From NCBI RefSeq assembly GCF_001026695.1, contig NZ_LDNB01000013.1, positions 181,358-219,490 on the forward strand: a stretch of 38,133 nt of DNA. The letters run 5' to 3'. Numbering within the stretch: position 1 is the first letter of the stretch; the number at the start of each line of letters is the position of its first letter. Below are positions 8,329 to 17,105 of the stretch, one piece after another. The DNA comes from Neobacillus vireti (GTDB lineage: Bacteria > Bacillota > Bacilli > Bacillales > Cytobacillaceae). The notes beneath the pieces were generated by a model that worked only from the letters and a program-made list of their open reading frames with translations, was not told the origin of the DNA and did not search any database. The position numbers and the translations under genes were made by a program.

Positions 8329-8850
8329 TTAAAATGGCAGATCGTCATCAGAGATGTCGATTTGACCATTTCCGGCAAATGGATCTTCATCCATTCGGGT
8401 AAAACCTTTATTTTGGTTTTGGTTCTGATTTTGGCGTTGATTCTGATTGCTGCTGCCATATGGATTACCTTGTGGTTCCATTGGAGGAGCTCCGTAATAA
8501 TCGTTGCTTCTTCCACCGCCTCCGCCAGAAGAGCCCTTAGGTTCAAGGAATTGAACGCTATCTGCTACAATCTCAGTAAAATATTGACGTCTTCCATCTT
8601 GCTCGTACGTACGAACTTGAATTCTGCCGTCTACACCTGCTAAGCTGCCCTTCTTCAGGAAGTTTGCAACATTTTCAGCAGCCTTACGCCACACAACAAT
8701 GTTAAGGAAGTCTGCTTCACGTTCACCTTGCTGATTTGAAAATTGCCGATTTACTGCAAGAGTAAAGGTAGCAACGGCAATGCCGTTTGGAGTAAATTTC
8801 AATTCAGGGTCTTTTGTTAAACGGCCAACAAGCACGACACGGTTTATCAT
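8329..8850 (-). CDS. ssb: Single-stranded DNA-binding protein
   Basis: Coats single-stranded DNA in replication, repair and recombination. Starting at [17 protein letters not shown] gives 173 aa (B. subtilis SsbA 172). AAAGGAG sits 9 bases before this ATG, so the longer upstream reading (to 8895) is rejected. OB-fold at residues 1-105 with [14 protein letters not shown] and the aromatic ssDNA-contact region. A low-complexity Gly/Asn/Gln linker follows (about 108-155), ending in the acidic tip DDDLPF that docks partner proteins. Middle gene of the rpsF operon. Confidence 0.97.
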   Translation of the reverse strand: MINRVVLVGRLTKDPELKFTPNGIAVATFTLAVNRQFSNQQGEREADFLNIVVWRKAAENVANFLKKGSLAGVDGRIQVRTYEQDGRRQYFTEIVADSVQFLEPKGSSGGGGGRSNDYYGAPPMEPQGNPYGSSNQNQRQNQNQNQNKGFTRMDEDPFAGNGQIDISDDDLPF

Positions 8851-8924
8851 CAGAATCAACTCCTTTTCTTTCGGCGCATGTTTCATCTGAAACATTCTGC
8901 ACCAGAAAAATTTTTATATTAATA

Positions 8925-9212
8925 TTAAGCTTCTTCTTTAATTACAAGATGGCGAATGATATCTTCGCTGATTTTTGCAAGACGAGAAAACTCTTGTACT
9001 GCAGCAGCTGAAGATGTTGTTTTAGCGATTTGGTAGTATCCGTCACGGAAATCGTTGATTTCGTATGCTAGACGGCGCTTACCCCAATCCTTTGTTTCAG
9101 CAGTTTCCGCACCATTGTCAAGAAGAATTGTGTTGAAACGCTCAACAAGAGCCTTTTTCGCTTCATCTTCAATATTTGGGCGGATGATGTACATGATTTC
9201 GTACTTATTCAT
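8925..9212 (-). CDS. rpsF: 30S ribosomal protein S6 (bS6)
   Basis: Partners S18 on the 30S platform. Start chosen at [16 protein letters not shown], giving 95 aa as in B. subtilis, with AAGGAGGTG 8 bases upstream; an in-frame extension to 9260 runs through the regulatory leader and is not credible. Contains the RNP-like RRLAYEI segment. First gene of rpsF-ssb-rpsR. Confidence 0.97.
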   Translation of the reverse strand: MNKYEIMYIIRPNIEDEAKKALVERFNTILLDNGAETAETKDWGKRRLAYEINDFRDGYYQIAKTTSSAAAVQEFSRLAKISEDIIRHLVIKEEA

Positions 9213-9218
9213 CACAGT

Positions 9219-9260
9219 CACCTCCTTTTGGTCTAAACGGCCCGAATGGGCAAGGAGCAA
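9219..9260 (-). promoter_or_regulatory. S6:S18-binding leader of the rpsF operon
   Basis: In RNA sense CUCCUU (plus 9252-9257) can pair with AAGGAG of the rpsF ribosome site (9221-9227), enclosing the hairpin GCCC-AUUC-GGGC followed by CCG. Known S6:S18 autoregulatory leaders have a CCG element next to an apical hairpin and sequester translation signals. The match is by structure and position; I have not aligned it to a covariance model. Confidence 0.65.
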
Positions 9261-9283
9261 TTATTCATTACTCACAAGTTGAA

Positions 9284-9312
9284 ATTATAGCACAGGTATA
9301 AGAAAAATGCAA
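9284..9312 (-). promoter_or_regulatory. rpsF operon promoter (sigma-A)
   Basis: Minus-strand TTGCAT (9307-9312), 17 bp, TATAAT (9284-9289). The leader from about 9277 contains the S6:S18 element. Confidence 0.85.
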
Positions 9313-9368
9313 TGTCCTTCACAAGTTTGTAAATTTTATAAAAGGATTTTACCTGCTAAATATTAAAA

Positions 9369-9389
9369 GCCCTGCAAAAATTGCAGGGC
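9369..9389 (-). terminator. ychF terminator
   Basis: Perfect GCCCTGCAA/TTGCAGGGC stem with a 3-base loop, then TTTTAATA, 9 bases after the ychF stop. Confidence 0.9.
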
Positions 9390-9397
9390 AGAAATAT

Positions 9398-10498
9398 TTA
9401 TACATTAAAACGGAAGTGGATGACATCGCCGTCTTTTACTTCATATTCTTTTCCTTCTAAACGAACTTTACCTGCTTCTTTTGCTGCAGTGTGACTGCCG
9501 GCTGCGAGTAAATCATCGTAGGACACTGTTTCTGCACGAATGAAGCCGCGTTCGAAGTCTGAATGAATAACGCCGGCACATTGCGGTGCTTTCATGCCTT
9601 TTCTAAATGTCCAAGCCCGAACCTCCTGTACACCTGCGGTAAAGTAGGTAGCTAACCCGAGTAAATGGTATGCAGCACGGATTAATTGGTCAAGACCGGA
9701 TTCCTCAATGCCAAGCTCCTCAAGGAACATCTGCTTTTCTTCGCCTTCAAGCTCCGCAATTTCTTCTTCAATCTTGGCACAGATGACGATTACTTCTGCA
9801 TTATCTGCTGCAGCAAATTCACGAACCTTTTGAACATATTCATTTTCTGATGGATCTGCTACATCATCCTCACTAACGTTTGCTACATAAAGTACAGGCT
9901 TAATCGTTAACAGATGCAGTCCTTTTACCAATTTCATTTGTTCTTCGGTAAAATCAACCGTACGTGCGGGTTTTTCAGCCTCAAAGGCATCACGCAGCAT
10001 CGCAAGGACTTCAAATTCAGCTGCTGCTTCCTTATCCTTTTGCTTTGCCAATTTTTCAACACGGCCAATTCTTTTTTCTACTGATTCCATATCGGCAAGG
10101 ATTAACTCAAGGTTGATGGTTTCAATATCATCAATCGGGTCAACCTTACCGGATACATGGGTAATATTTTCATCGGCAAAACAGCGAACTACCTGGCAAA
10201 TGGCATCAACTTGACGGATATGAGAAAGGAACTTATTTCCAAGCCCTTCTCCTTTACTTGCGCCTTTGACAATCCCGGCAATATCGGTAAATTCAAATGC
10301 CGTTGGCACGGTTTTCTTCGGTTGCACGAGTTCCGTTAATTTTTGCAGGCGGTGGTCAGGAACCTCCACAATTCCGACATTCGGGTCAATCGTACAGAAA
10401 GGGTAATTCGCTGATTCTGCACCAGCTTGGGTAATTGCATTAAATAAAGTAGACTTTCCAACGTTCGGCAATCCTACAATACCGGCTGTCAATGCCAT
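9398..10498 (-). CDS. ychF: Ribosome-binding ATPase YchF
   Basis: OLA1/YchF P-loop ATPase that associates with ribosomes. Start set at MALTAGIVGLPNVGKST (366 aa, usual length) with AGAGGAG 8 bases upstream; three extra codons upstream fall in the ribosome site. G1 loop GLPNVGKST at 9-17, switch FTDIAGIV, DPNVG. The G4 motif is VANVSEDD rather than NKxD, which is the known reason this family prefers ATP. A coiled-coil insertion lies around 125-200 and a C-terminal TGS domain ends FRFNV. Own promoter and terminator. Confidence 0.96.
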   Translation of the reverse strand: MALTAGIVGLPNVGKSTLFNAITQAGAESANYPFCTIDPNVGIVEVPDHRLQKLTELVQPKKTVPTAFEFTDIAGIVKGASKGEGLGNKFLSHIRQVDAICQVVRCFADENITHVSGKVDPIDDIETINLELILADMESVEKRIGRVEKLAKQKDKEAAAEFEVLAMLRDAFEAEKPARTVDFTEEQMKLVKGLHLLTIKPVLYVANVSEDDVADPSENEYVQKVREFAAADNAEVIVICAKIEEEIAELEGEEKQMFLEELGIEESGLDQLIRAAYHLLGLATYFTAGVQEVRAWTFRKGMKAPQCAGVIHSDFERGFIRAETVSYDDLLAAGSHTAAKEAGKVRLEGKEYEVKDGDVIHFRFNV

Positions 10499-10576
10499 AT
10501 ACTTCACTCCTCTAAAAAAGTTAATCTATATTAATTAAAATTAGTCCAAATGTTTTCATTAGACAAGTCCTCCACA

Positions 10577-10605
10577 ATTATAGACATACGTCTGAAAAAA
10601 GACAA
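10577..10605 (-). promoter_or_regulatory. ychF promoter (sigma-A)
   Basis: Minus-strand TTGTCT (10600-10605), 17 bp, TATAAT (10577-10582). It faces the divergent glucosaminidase gene. Confidence 0.75.
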
Positions 10606-10754
10606 GAACTAGTACAACTAGGTTCATTTCGGCATCTTTCTACAAATTCCTCACATTAATTTAGTAAATATGGTAAAATTTATTATAATATTTTTCTAGT
10701 ATCATAGGGAAATGAATACATATTTAAAGTTTAATAGACTTTGGAGGGGGATTA

Positions 10755-13730
10755 ATGAACAAGATACCGTTATCACAAGAGAGTATAAAAACAAAAGGAC
10801 CACAGAAATCTAGAAATGTTATCAAAAAGGCAATTATTCCTGGTTTTTGTTTTGCTGTTTTATCTACTGCAGCATTTGAAGAAGTGGTTCATGCGGCCGG
10901 ATCCACTTCAGCTAAAATAACTGTAAATAGTCAATTATCATTCACAACCAAATATGTAAATGTTACAAGCGGGTCATTAAATTTACGGTCAACTGCCTCT
11001 ACAAGTGGCTCTATCGTCACTAGTCTTTCAAAAGGAACAGCGGTAACCGTTTATTCGGAAGCAAACGGCTGGGCCAAGGTATCCGCCAATGGTAAAGATG
11101 GGTATGTCAGTACAAGCTTTTTATCATCCGCAAATCCAACAGTTAAGCCCAGTTATCCCGCAGTTGCAGCAATTACCAAATATGTAAATGTTACAAGCGG
11201 GTCATTAAATTTACGATCAACTGCCTCTACAAGCGGCTCTATCGTCACTAGTCTTTCAAAAGGAACAGCGGTAACCGTTTATTCGGAAGCAAACGGCTGG
11301 GCCAAGGTATCCGCCAATGGTAAAGATGGGTATGTCAGCACAAGCTTCCTATCATCCGCAAATCCAACAGTGAAGCCTAGTTCTCCCGCTGCTGCGGCAA
11401 TAACCAAGTATGTAAATGTTACAAGCGGGTCGTTAAATTTGCGATCAACTGCCTCTACAAGTGGCTCTATCGTCACTAGTCTTTCAAAAGGAACAGCGGT
11501 AACCGTTTATTCGGAAGCAAACGGCTGGGCCAAGGTATCCGCCAATGGTAAAGATGGGTATGTCAGTACAAGCTTTTTATCATCCGCAAATCCAACAGTT
11601 AAGCCCAGTTATCCCGCAGTTGCAGCAATTACCAAATATGTAAATGTTACAAGCGGGTCATTAAATTTACGATCAACTGCCTCTACAAGCGGCTCTATCG
11701 TCACTAGTCTTTCAAAAGGAACAGCGGTAACCGTTTATTCGGAAGCAAACGGCTGGGCCAAGGTATCCGCCAATGGTAAAGATGGGTATGTCAGTACAAG
11801 CTTTTTATCCGCACAAAACCCAAATGGTTCAGCGACTTCCCCACCAGCAGCAGTGGTGACTAAATATGTAAATGTTGCTAGCGGATCATTAAATATGCGA
11901 AATGGCGCTTCCAATAGTTCCTCTATAATCGTTGGCCTTGCAAAAGGCACCGCGGTTAAGGTTTATTCAGAAACTGGGGGCTGGGCTAAGATTGAGGCCT
12001 ATGGAAAAACCGGTTATGTCAGTTCTGCTTTTTTAGTGGCTACTATTCCAGCCTCTAATAATAATACTGGTTCTGGTACCGTTCCTCCCGCTCAGCAAAT
12101 AACAACAAAATATGTGAATGTAAACAAGGGCTCGAGCCTGAATGTTAGAAAAAGTGCTTCAACCAGTTCAGCCATTCTCACAAAGCTGTCAAGTGGAACG
12201 GAAGTAAAGGTACAGTCAGAGTCAAACGGCTGGGCAAAGATACAAGTAAACGGAGTAGAAGGATATGTGAGCTCGGAATTCCTTTCCGCGTCTAAATCAA
12301 ACCCTGCTCCTCCAAAAGAGGAACAGCAAACAAGCAAAACGATGTTTGTCAATGTGAGCTTGGGCTCCACTTTAAGTATGTACAATAGTGTTTCAACAAA
12401 TGCATCCATCCTCGTCAAATTAGCCCGTGGGGTGGAGGTCACTGTTTACTCTGAGGAAAATGGCTGGTCGAAAATAGAAGCATATGGGAAAACCGGCTAT
12501 GTGAGCTCGGAATATCTATCTGAAACAAAACCGGCTGCTGGTGAGGAAAACGCACCAGATAATAAATCAGGTTCAGCTAATGTAGAGACAGTTACAAAAT
12601 ATATAGATGTAATTTATGGTTCCAGCTTAAATTTGCGCACGGCCGCCTCTACTAGTGCAGCAATCATCACAAAACTTGCGAGAGGGACTATTGTCACTGT
12701 TCATTCAGAAGAAAATGGCTGGTCAAGGGTAACCGCCAATGGACAAACCGGCTATGTCAGTTCCCAATACTTATCGAAAACAGCACCATTTAATCCGAAT
12801 ACAACAAAAGGCACCATTGAAAAAGTATACAAAAGCTACGATATTAGCTTAAATGACCTAACAAAAAAACAAATGGCTGTGAACCCGCAAACAGATAAAA
12901 AGTACAAAACCTACATTAGCACCGATGCCGTTACTGTTACTACTCCTACTAGCGGAAACGTAAATGGGACGGGGTTGAATGTTAGAGGCGGCGCCGGCAC
13001 GGATTATTGGGTCGTCGGGCAAGTGAATAACCAAGATTCCCTGCAAATTCTTTCGACTGTTAAAGACGCAGCTGGAAACACTTGGTATGAAATTAAGTAT
13101 AATAAGGCATGGGTCAATGCTAGTCCTGAAGATGTTGCCCACTTTGTAGACCCTAACAATTTTCTTAGTAATACTGTTGATTCCCTGCAATTCCTTAAGC
13201 TATCCGCTTCAGCAAATATTGATGCAGGGGAGGTAAATGAAAGAATTCTCTCGGGAAAAGGTATTCTACAAGGTTTAGCATCCGCCTTTATTACCGCTGG
13301 AGACACATCTGGGATTAATGAAATTTATTTAATCTCCCATGCATTACTAGAGACAGGCAATGGTACATCACAGCTTGCAAAAGGTGTACAAATTAATGGA
13401 AAGACCGTTTACAATATGTATGGAATTGGTGCTTATGATCACTCTGCTCTTAACAGCGGTGCCCAATTTGCCTATAATGCCGGTTGGTTTACACCTGAAG
13501 CAGCGATTATTGGCGGAGCACAATTTATTGAAAATGGGTACATAAATGCAGGTCAAGACACACTCTATAAAATGAGATGGAACCCAGGCTCAGTAACGAA
13601 AAACGGCTATGCGTCCCATCAATATGCCACAGATATAGCTTGGGCTGCGAAGCAAGTAAACCAAATCAACAATATATATAGTTTATTAGACTCTTATAAA
13701 CTAGTGCTTGAAATCCCACAATTTAAGTAA
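10755..13730 (+). CDS. Secreted SH3b-repeat N-acetylglucosaminidase (autolysin)
   Basis: Predicted peptidoglycan hydrolase cutting glycan strands. The 991-aa protein has a signal peptide (basic 12-25, hydrophobic 26-41, cleavage near Ala47 in VVHAAG). It has eight bacterial SH3 domains with the KYVNV...LNLR...GW.KV...GYVSS pattern. They begin near residues 65, 141, 217, 293, 369, 451, 528 and 614. A ninth, more diverged SH3 lies at about 736-800. The C-terminal glucosaminidase domain (about 815-985, Pfam Glucosaminidase, LytD-like) has SHALLETGNGTSQLAKG with probable catalytic Glu866, and YNMYGIGA. SH3b domains probably bind the wall. ATG behind TTTGGAGGGGG. It is plus-strand, opposite to its neighbours, and its first four repeats are near-identical DNA. 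I know the domain architecture, not a specific orthologue. Confidence 0.9.
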   Translation: MNKIPLSQESIKTKGPQKSRNVIKKAIIPGFCFAVLSTAAFEEVVHAAGSTSAKITVNSQLSFTTKYVNVTSGSLNLRSTASTSGSIVTSLSKGTAVTVYSEANGWAKVSANGKDGYVSTSFLSSANPTVKPSYPAVAAITKYVNVTSGSLNLRSTASTSGSIVTSLSKGTAVTVYSEANGWAKVSANGKDGYVSTSFLSSANPTVKPSSPAAAAITKYVNVTSGSLNLRSTASTSGSIVTSLSKGTAVTVYSEANGWAKVSANGKDGYVSTSFLSSANPTVKPSYPAVAAITKYVNVTSGSLNLRSTASTSGSIVTSLSKGTAVTVYSEANGWAKVSANGKDGYVSTSFLSAQNPNGSATSPPAAVVTKYVNVASGSLNMRNGASNSSSIIVGLAKGTAVKVYSETGGWAKIEAYGKTGYVSSAFLVATIPASNNNTGSGTVPPAQQITTKYVNVNKGSSLNVRKSASTSSAILTKLSSGTEVKVQSESNGWAKIQVNGVEGYVSSEFLSASKSNPAPPKEEQQTSKTMFVNVSLGSTLSMYNSVSTNASILVKLARGVEVTVYSEENGWSKIEAYGKTGYVSSEYLSETKPAAGEENAPDNKSGSANVETVTKYIDVIYGSSLNLRTAASTSAAIITKLARGTIVTVHSEENGWSRVTANGQTGYVSSQYLSKTAPFNPNTTKGTIEKVYKSYDISLNDLTKKQMAVNPQTDKKYKTYISTDAVTVTTPTSGNVNGTGLNVRGGAGTDYWVVGQVNNQDSLQILSTVKDAAGNTWYEIKYNKAWVNASPEDVAHFVDPNNFLSNTVDSLQFLKLSASANIDAGEVNERILSGKGILQGLASAFITAGDTSGINEIYLISHALLETGNGTSQLAKGVQINGKTVYNMYGIGAYDHSALNSGAQFAYNAGWFTPEAAIIGGAQFIENGYINAGQDTLYKMRWNPGSVTKNGYASHQYATDIAWAAKQVNQINNIYSLLDSYKLVLEIPQFK
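10947..11858 (+). repeat. Four near-identical 228-bp SH3b-coding repeats
   Basis: Repeats start at 10947, 11175, 11403 and 11631 (76 codons each). A fifth at 11859 keeps the period but has diverged. Repeats 1 and 3 share AGTGG and the same linker (TATCCCGCAG...). Repeats 2 and 4 share AGCGG. This supports duplication of a two-repeat block of 456 bp. Confidence 0.95.
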
Positions 13731-13743
13731 CTTGCAGACCGTA

Positions 13744-13784
13744 GAATGTAAAAAGGCTGTCCAATGGACAGCCTTTTTACATTC
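13744..13784. terminator. Bidirectional terminator between glucosaminidase gene and yyaE
   Basis: A perfect 19-bp stem (13744-13762 with 13766-13784) and 3-base loop AAT. The GGCTGTCC part is flanked by A5 and T5 and followed by TTTTTT on the plus strand. It serves the two convergent genes. Confidence 0.95.
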
Positions 13785-13802
13785 TTTTTTGCTTATTTTT
13801 CC

Positions 13803-15806
13803 TTACTGACGGATATCCTTATCCAAATTTACAAGACAATCATACAACGTGCTCCCAAAGCCATTATCTGATTCTCTGCTTGATGTCAGTTTATTAACGG
13901 AACCGCCAAACTCCCTCCAAATACCTTCATCGATATTAATTGTGTTTGGATGCGCACCCGCTAAAATAGAAATGAATCCCTTTACTTCGCCGCGGTCATT
14001 CCAGACCTTGACAAAATCACCATTTTGCAATCCCCGCTCTTCGGCAATATTAGCAGCAATCTCCACTTTCAATTTAGGCTTTGAAGCAAACAGGTGATAG
14101 TTCTGCGAGTGATTGGAGCGCATCGGATGAATCGTGAGCAGCTGATACGGATATTCATTCGCAAGCTCAGGGTTTGCCCACTTCGATTCATTCGGGACCG
14201 CCAATGTTAATCGGCCCTGACCACCTTTTTGCTGTGCTGTAAATTCATACTTACCTGACGGAGTTTGGAATTTATGGTCATGCCATGGGATTTTTTCAAC
14301 CGGAAGTTCCATTGTATGCTGCGACTTTAATTTTTCAAGCGTCAACCCCTTTTCCGCTAACGGTTTAAGTGCCATCTGAAACCATTCGTCTCTTGAAAAA
14401 TTAAAATCGTCGCCAAAGCCAAGCCGCTTTGCCAGCTCGGTCCAAATCCATAAATCCGGCTGTGCCTCACCAGGGGCTGAAACAAGTTTCGGACCGTAAT
14501 TCACATAGTGATGATACATCGATGAATAGTAGAGATCTTCTTCTTCAAAGGCAGTTGTCGTCGGCAGCACATAATCGGCAAGCATAGCTGTATCCGTCAT
14601 AAATTGGTCAATCACGACAAGCGTCGGAGTAGAGGCAAAGGCCCGTTCAACCAAATGGGTGTCAGGCACCTGTGTCAATGGATTGCCGCAGGTCACGATA
14701 ATCATCTTTATTGCTGGGGCATACGCGGCAAGCACTTCTTCCGCTTGCTTCATGATGGAGAATTGCCTATGGTTTTGCCGGCGTTCCGGAAGTGTTAATT
14801 CCTCAAAGGCAAAGCTTTGCCCAACCTGGAGATTTGCATAATTAGCCCCGCCGCCGGCAATGCCAATATTCCCACTGATGGCAGCCAGGGCATCAATTAA
14901 GCGGATTGTATTACCACCGTTTTGATAGCGCTGCAGTCCTAAACCCATATAGGTTGCCGTAGGCTTATCCGCAAACACTTGGGCTAATCTTGTCATGACT
15001 TCACAAGCAACTTCCGTCATTTCACTAATTTTTTCTAAAGAAATGCTCTTAACCAGCCGCACTACATCAGCAAAGCCGTGAGTAAATTGCTCAATAAAAA
15101 CACGGTCCTCTAAGCCTAACCTTAACATTTCCTTGATAATTCCAGCTGCCAATAATCCGTCCATCCCAGGTTTAACCGTTATATATTCATCAGCAATTTT
15201 CGCAGTCGCGTTATAAAGCGGATCAATGACATAAAGCTTGGCACCTTGCTTCTTAGCATCCAAAAGCTTTTCGTAAAAATGCATATTAGTCCGGGCCACA
15301 TTTCTTCCCCAAATGATGATATTCTTACTATTGAAAATATCATCAGGTTCATGGCTCCACGCATTGCCAAAATCCCATTTCTGCGCTTCAATCCCAGCCC
15401 CCCAGCAAAGCGAGCCGTACAGCTCAGTTACACCGCCATAGCAATTAAAAAAGCGCTGGTCTAGATTTTTCAAGATGCCGTTATTGGCATAATCATGACT
15501 GTGGAGGACAGCAGTGGTCCGATATTTTTCTTTAATATCCGTTAATTTAGCAGCTATTTCATCAAGCGCCTGCTCCCAGGAAATTTGCACAAAATTCCCG
15601 TTTACCTTTTTTAAGGGATGCAGCACCCGCGCAGGCGAGTTGGTTCTAGTTTCAAGCATCCGGCCCCGGCCGCAGATTTTCCCTTTGGTAATTGGATGGG
15701 AGGGATCACCGTCCACTTTCATCACTCGATTATTTTCTACTGTTACCTGAAAGCCGCAGCTATCCCAGCAATTCAACGGACAGGCCGCCTTTCGTACCTC
15801 AGCCAA
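13803..15806 (-). CDS. yyaE: Molybdopterin oxidoreductase, YyaE family
   Basis: Cytoplasmic member of the DMSO-reductase (Mo-bisMGD) superfamily; physiological substrate unknown. Start taken at TTG (15804-15806) with GAGGGGG 8 bases upstream, giving 667 aa, as I recall for B. subtilis YyaE; an in-frame TTG 8 codons upstream has no ribosome site. The N-terminal [4Fe-4S] motif is CPLNCWDSCG with the fourth Cys in KGKICGRG. The central Mo-cofactor folds are recognisable (IIWGRNVART, VIDPLYNAT, GLGLQRYQNG). A C-terminal molydopterin-dinucleotide-binding domain (about 555-660) has LTIHPMRSNHSQNY. The segment GSLCWGAG is where a Cys or Ser metal ligand would be expected (inference). No Tat signal, so cytoplasmic. 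Confidence 0.88.
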   Translation of the reverse strand: MAEVRKAACPLNCWDSCGFQVTVENNRVMKVDGDPSHPITKGKICGRGRMLETRTNSPARVLHPLKKVNGNFVQISWEQALDEIAAKLTDIKEKYRTTAVLHSHDYANNGILKNLDQRFFNCYGGVTELYGSLCWGAGIEAQKWDFGNAWSHEPDDIFNSKNIIIWGRNVARTNMHFYEKLLDAKKQGAKLYVIDPLYNATAKIADEYITVKPGMDGLLAAGIIKEMLRLGLEDRVFIEQFTHGFADVVRLVKSISLEKISEMTEVACEVMTRLAQVFADKPTATYMGLGLQRYQNGGNTIRLIDALAAISGNIGIAGGGANYANLQVGQSFAFEELTLPERRQNHRQFSIMKQAEEVLAAYAPAIKMIIVTCGNPLTQVPDTHLVERAFASTPTLVVIDQFMTDTAMLADYVLPTTTAFEEEDLYYSSMYHHYVNYGPKLVSAPGEAQPDLWIWTELAKRLGFGDDFNFSRDEWFQMALKPLAEKGLTLEKLKSQHTMELPVEKIPWHDHKFQTPSGKYEFTAQQKGGQGRLTLAVPNESKWANPELANEYPYQLLTIHPMRSNHSQNYHLFASKPKLKVEIAANIAEERGLQNGDFVKVWNDRGEVKGFISILAGAHPNTINIDEGIWREFGGSVNKLTSSRESDNGFGSTLYDCLVNLDKDIRQ

Positions 15807-15848
15807 AATCGTTTCCCCCTCTAAACACAATCGTTCTATTTCTACTTG

Positions 15849-16049
15849 TTATTCACCCTCATGCTTGACGAGGATCTTTTTCATCTTGCGCGAAAACTCT
15901 CTTCTTGGGATCAAGACGCTATGAGCGCAGCCTTCACATTTAATCCGAATATCCATTCCTAAACGGATAATTTTCCAGCGATTTGTTCCGCAAGGGTGCT
16001 GCTTCTTCATTTCTACAATATCATTTAAGGCAAATTCTTTTTCTTCCAT
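15849..16049 (-). CDS. yyzM: DUF951 family protein (YyzM)
   Basis: A 66-aa basic protein of unknown function, starting MEEKEFALNDIVEMKKQHPCGTN. Conserved cysteines in HPCG and KCEGCAHSV suggest a small metal-binding or nucleic-acid-binding fold (inference). A start four codons upstream (GTG) is possible, but GGTGGTGG lies close before the chosen ATG. It sits 29 bp after the MscS gene and 42 bp before yyaE, a frequent pairing with mscS in bacilli. Confidence 0.82.
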   Translation of the reverse strand: MEEKEFALNDIVEMKKQHPCGTNRWKIIRLGMDIRIKCEGCAHSVLIPRREFSRKMKKILVKHEGE

Positions 16050-16078
16050 ACTTTCCACCACCGTTTCTATTTAGATTA

Positions 16079-16933
16079 CTAGGAACCACTTTTGTACATA
16101 TAAAGTCTTGGATCTGGCGCTTTAATGCCATTCTCGTCCAATAATAGCTTGATATCCTTCCGAATCCCCCGGGTTACACCGGATTGCTTCATTGGCAATG
16201 TTTCAACTACAATTCGGAAAACAATCTCGGCAGGGTCTATCGTTTGAATCCCTAACAGCTCAGGCGTCTTCGTTAACTCTTCATATTTCAATGTCATGTT
16301 TTGTAGTGCTTCACCAATCACATTTTCCGCCTTATCAATGTCTTCTCCATAGGAAATCGCAATATCAATCGTTGCCACGGTATTATTTAATGAAAAATTG
16401 GTTACTTGGGTAATGCTTCCGTTCGGTAAAATATGAACCTCACCTGTCCCGCTTTTTATTTTTGTTGTTCGGAGTCCAATTGTTTCGACTGTTCCTTCTA
16501 ATAATCCTACACGAATTTGGTCACCGACTGAAAATTGATCTTCAAAAATAATAAAGAAACCGGAAATCACATCTTTCACAAGGCTTTGGGCACCAAATCC
16601 GACCGCTAAACCAACAACCCCGGCACCAGCAATAAGCGCCTTTACATCAATCCCTAATACTGAAAGAATCATCATAAACGCAATAAAATAAACTACATAT
16701 GAAATAATGTTATCGAGAAGCTTAGAAAGCGTCTCTCCCCGCCTTACCGAAGTGCTGAGCGGCGAGATATTTCTAATTTTAAACATGTTGTGAATGGCAA
16801 CTTTTCCAAGTCTAATTAAGATATTTGCAATGACGATAATCGCTATAATTTTTAGAAGCCCTTCACCGAGAGAGAGCCATGTACTTTGATCTTGAAATTT
16901 AGTGACTTGTTCTTGAATTTCCTTTTCAGTCAT
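16079..16933 (-). CDS. Small-conductance mechanosensitive channel (MscS family)
   Basis: Opens under membrane tension to release solutes on osmotic downshock. The 284-aa protein has helices at about 20-42, 70-92 and 95-125. The last is the pore helix, Gly/Ala-rich AGAGVVGLAVGFGAQ, leading into SLVKDVISGFFIIFEDQFSVGD, the MscS signature. A beta domain (GTVETIGLRTTKI, LPNGSI) and the alpha/beta C-domain ending MYKSGS follow. Likely co-transcribed with yyzM, which follows by 29 bp. Confidence 0.93.
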   Translation of the reverse strand: MTEKEIQEQVTKFQDQSTWLSLGEGLLKIIAIIVIANILIRLGKVAIHNMFKIRNISPLSTSVRRGETLSKLLDNIISYVVYFIAFMMILSVLGIDVKALIAGAGVVGLAVGFGAQSLVKDVISGFFIIFEDQFSVGDQIRVGLLEGTVETIGLRTTKIKSGTGEVHILPNGSITQVTNFSLNNTVATIDIAISYGEDIDKAENVIGEALQNMTLKYEELTKTPELLGIQTIDPAEIVFRIVVETLPMKQSGVTRGIRKDIKLLLDENGIKAPDPRLYMYKSGS

Positions 16934-17041
16934 ATTTATTTTCCACCATCCTCTAAACAGCCAATTAAATTAACATCTATTTTAACAATTTTTTTCTGTT
17001 CTAGATAGCATTCTGATTTTTTCTTTTTCTTCCAATCCTTA

Positions 17042-17072
17042 TGTATAGATTTACCGGATTTTCCGTATACTA
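17042..17072 (+). promoter_or_regulatory. Forespore-type (sigma-F/sigma-G) promoter of yyaC
   Basis: TGTATA (17042-17047) and TATACTA (17066-17072) separated by 18 bp resemble the sigma-G consensus TGMATA-N17/18-CATACTA and the overlapping sigma-F pattern. It lies 33 bp before the yyaC start. A weak sigma-A reading is also possible. Confidence 0.6.
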
Positions 17073-17105
17073 GTAAGACTTATTAACAGTGGGAGAGGAC
17101 TTTAC

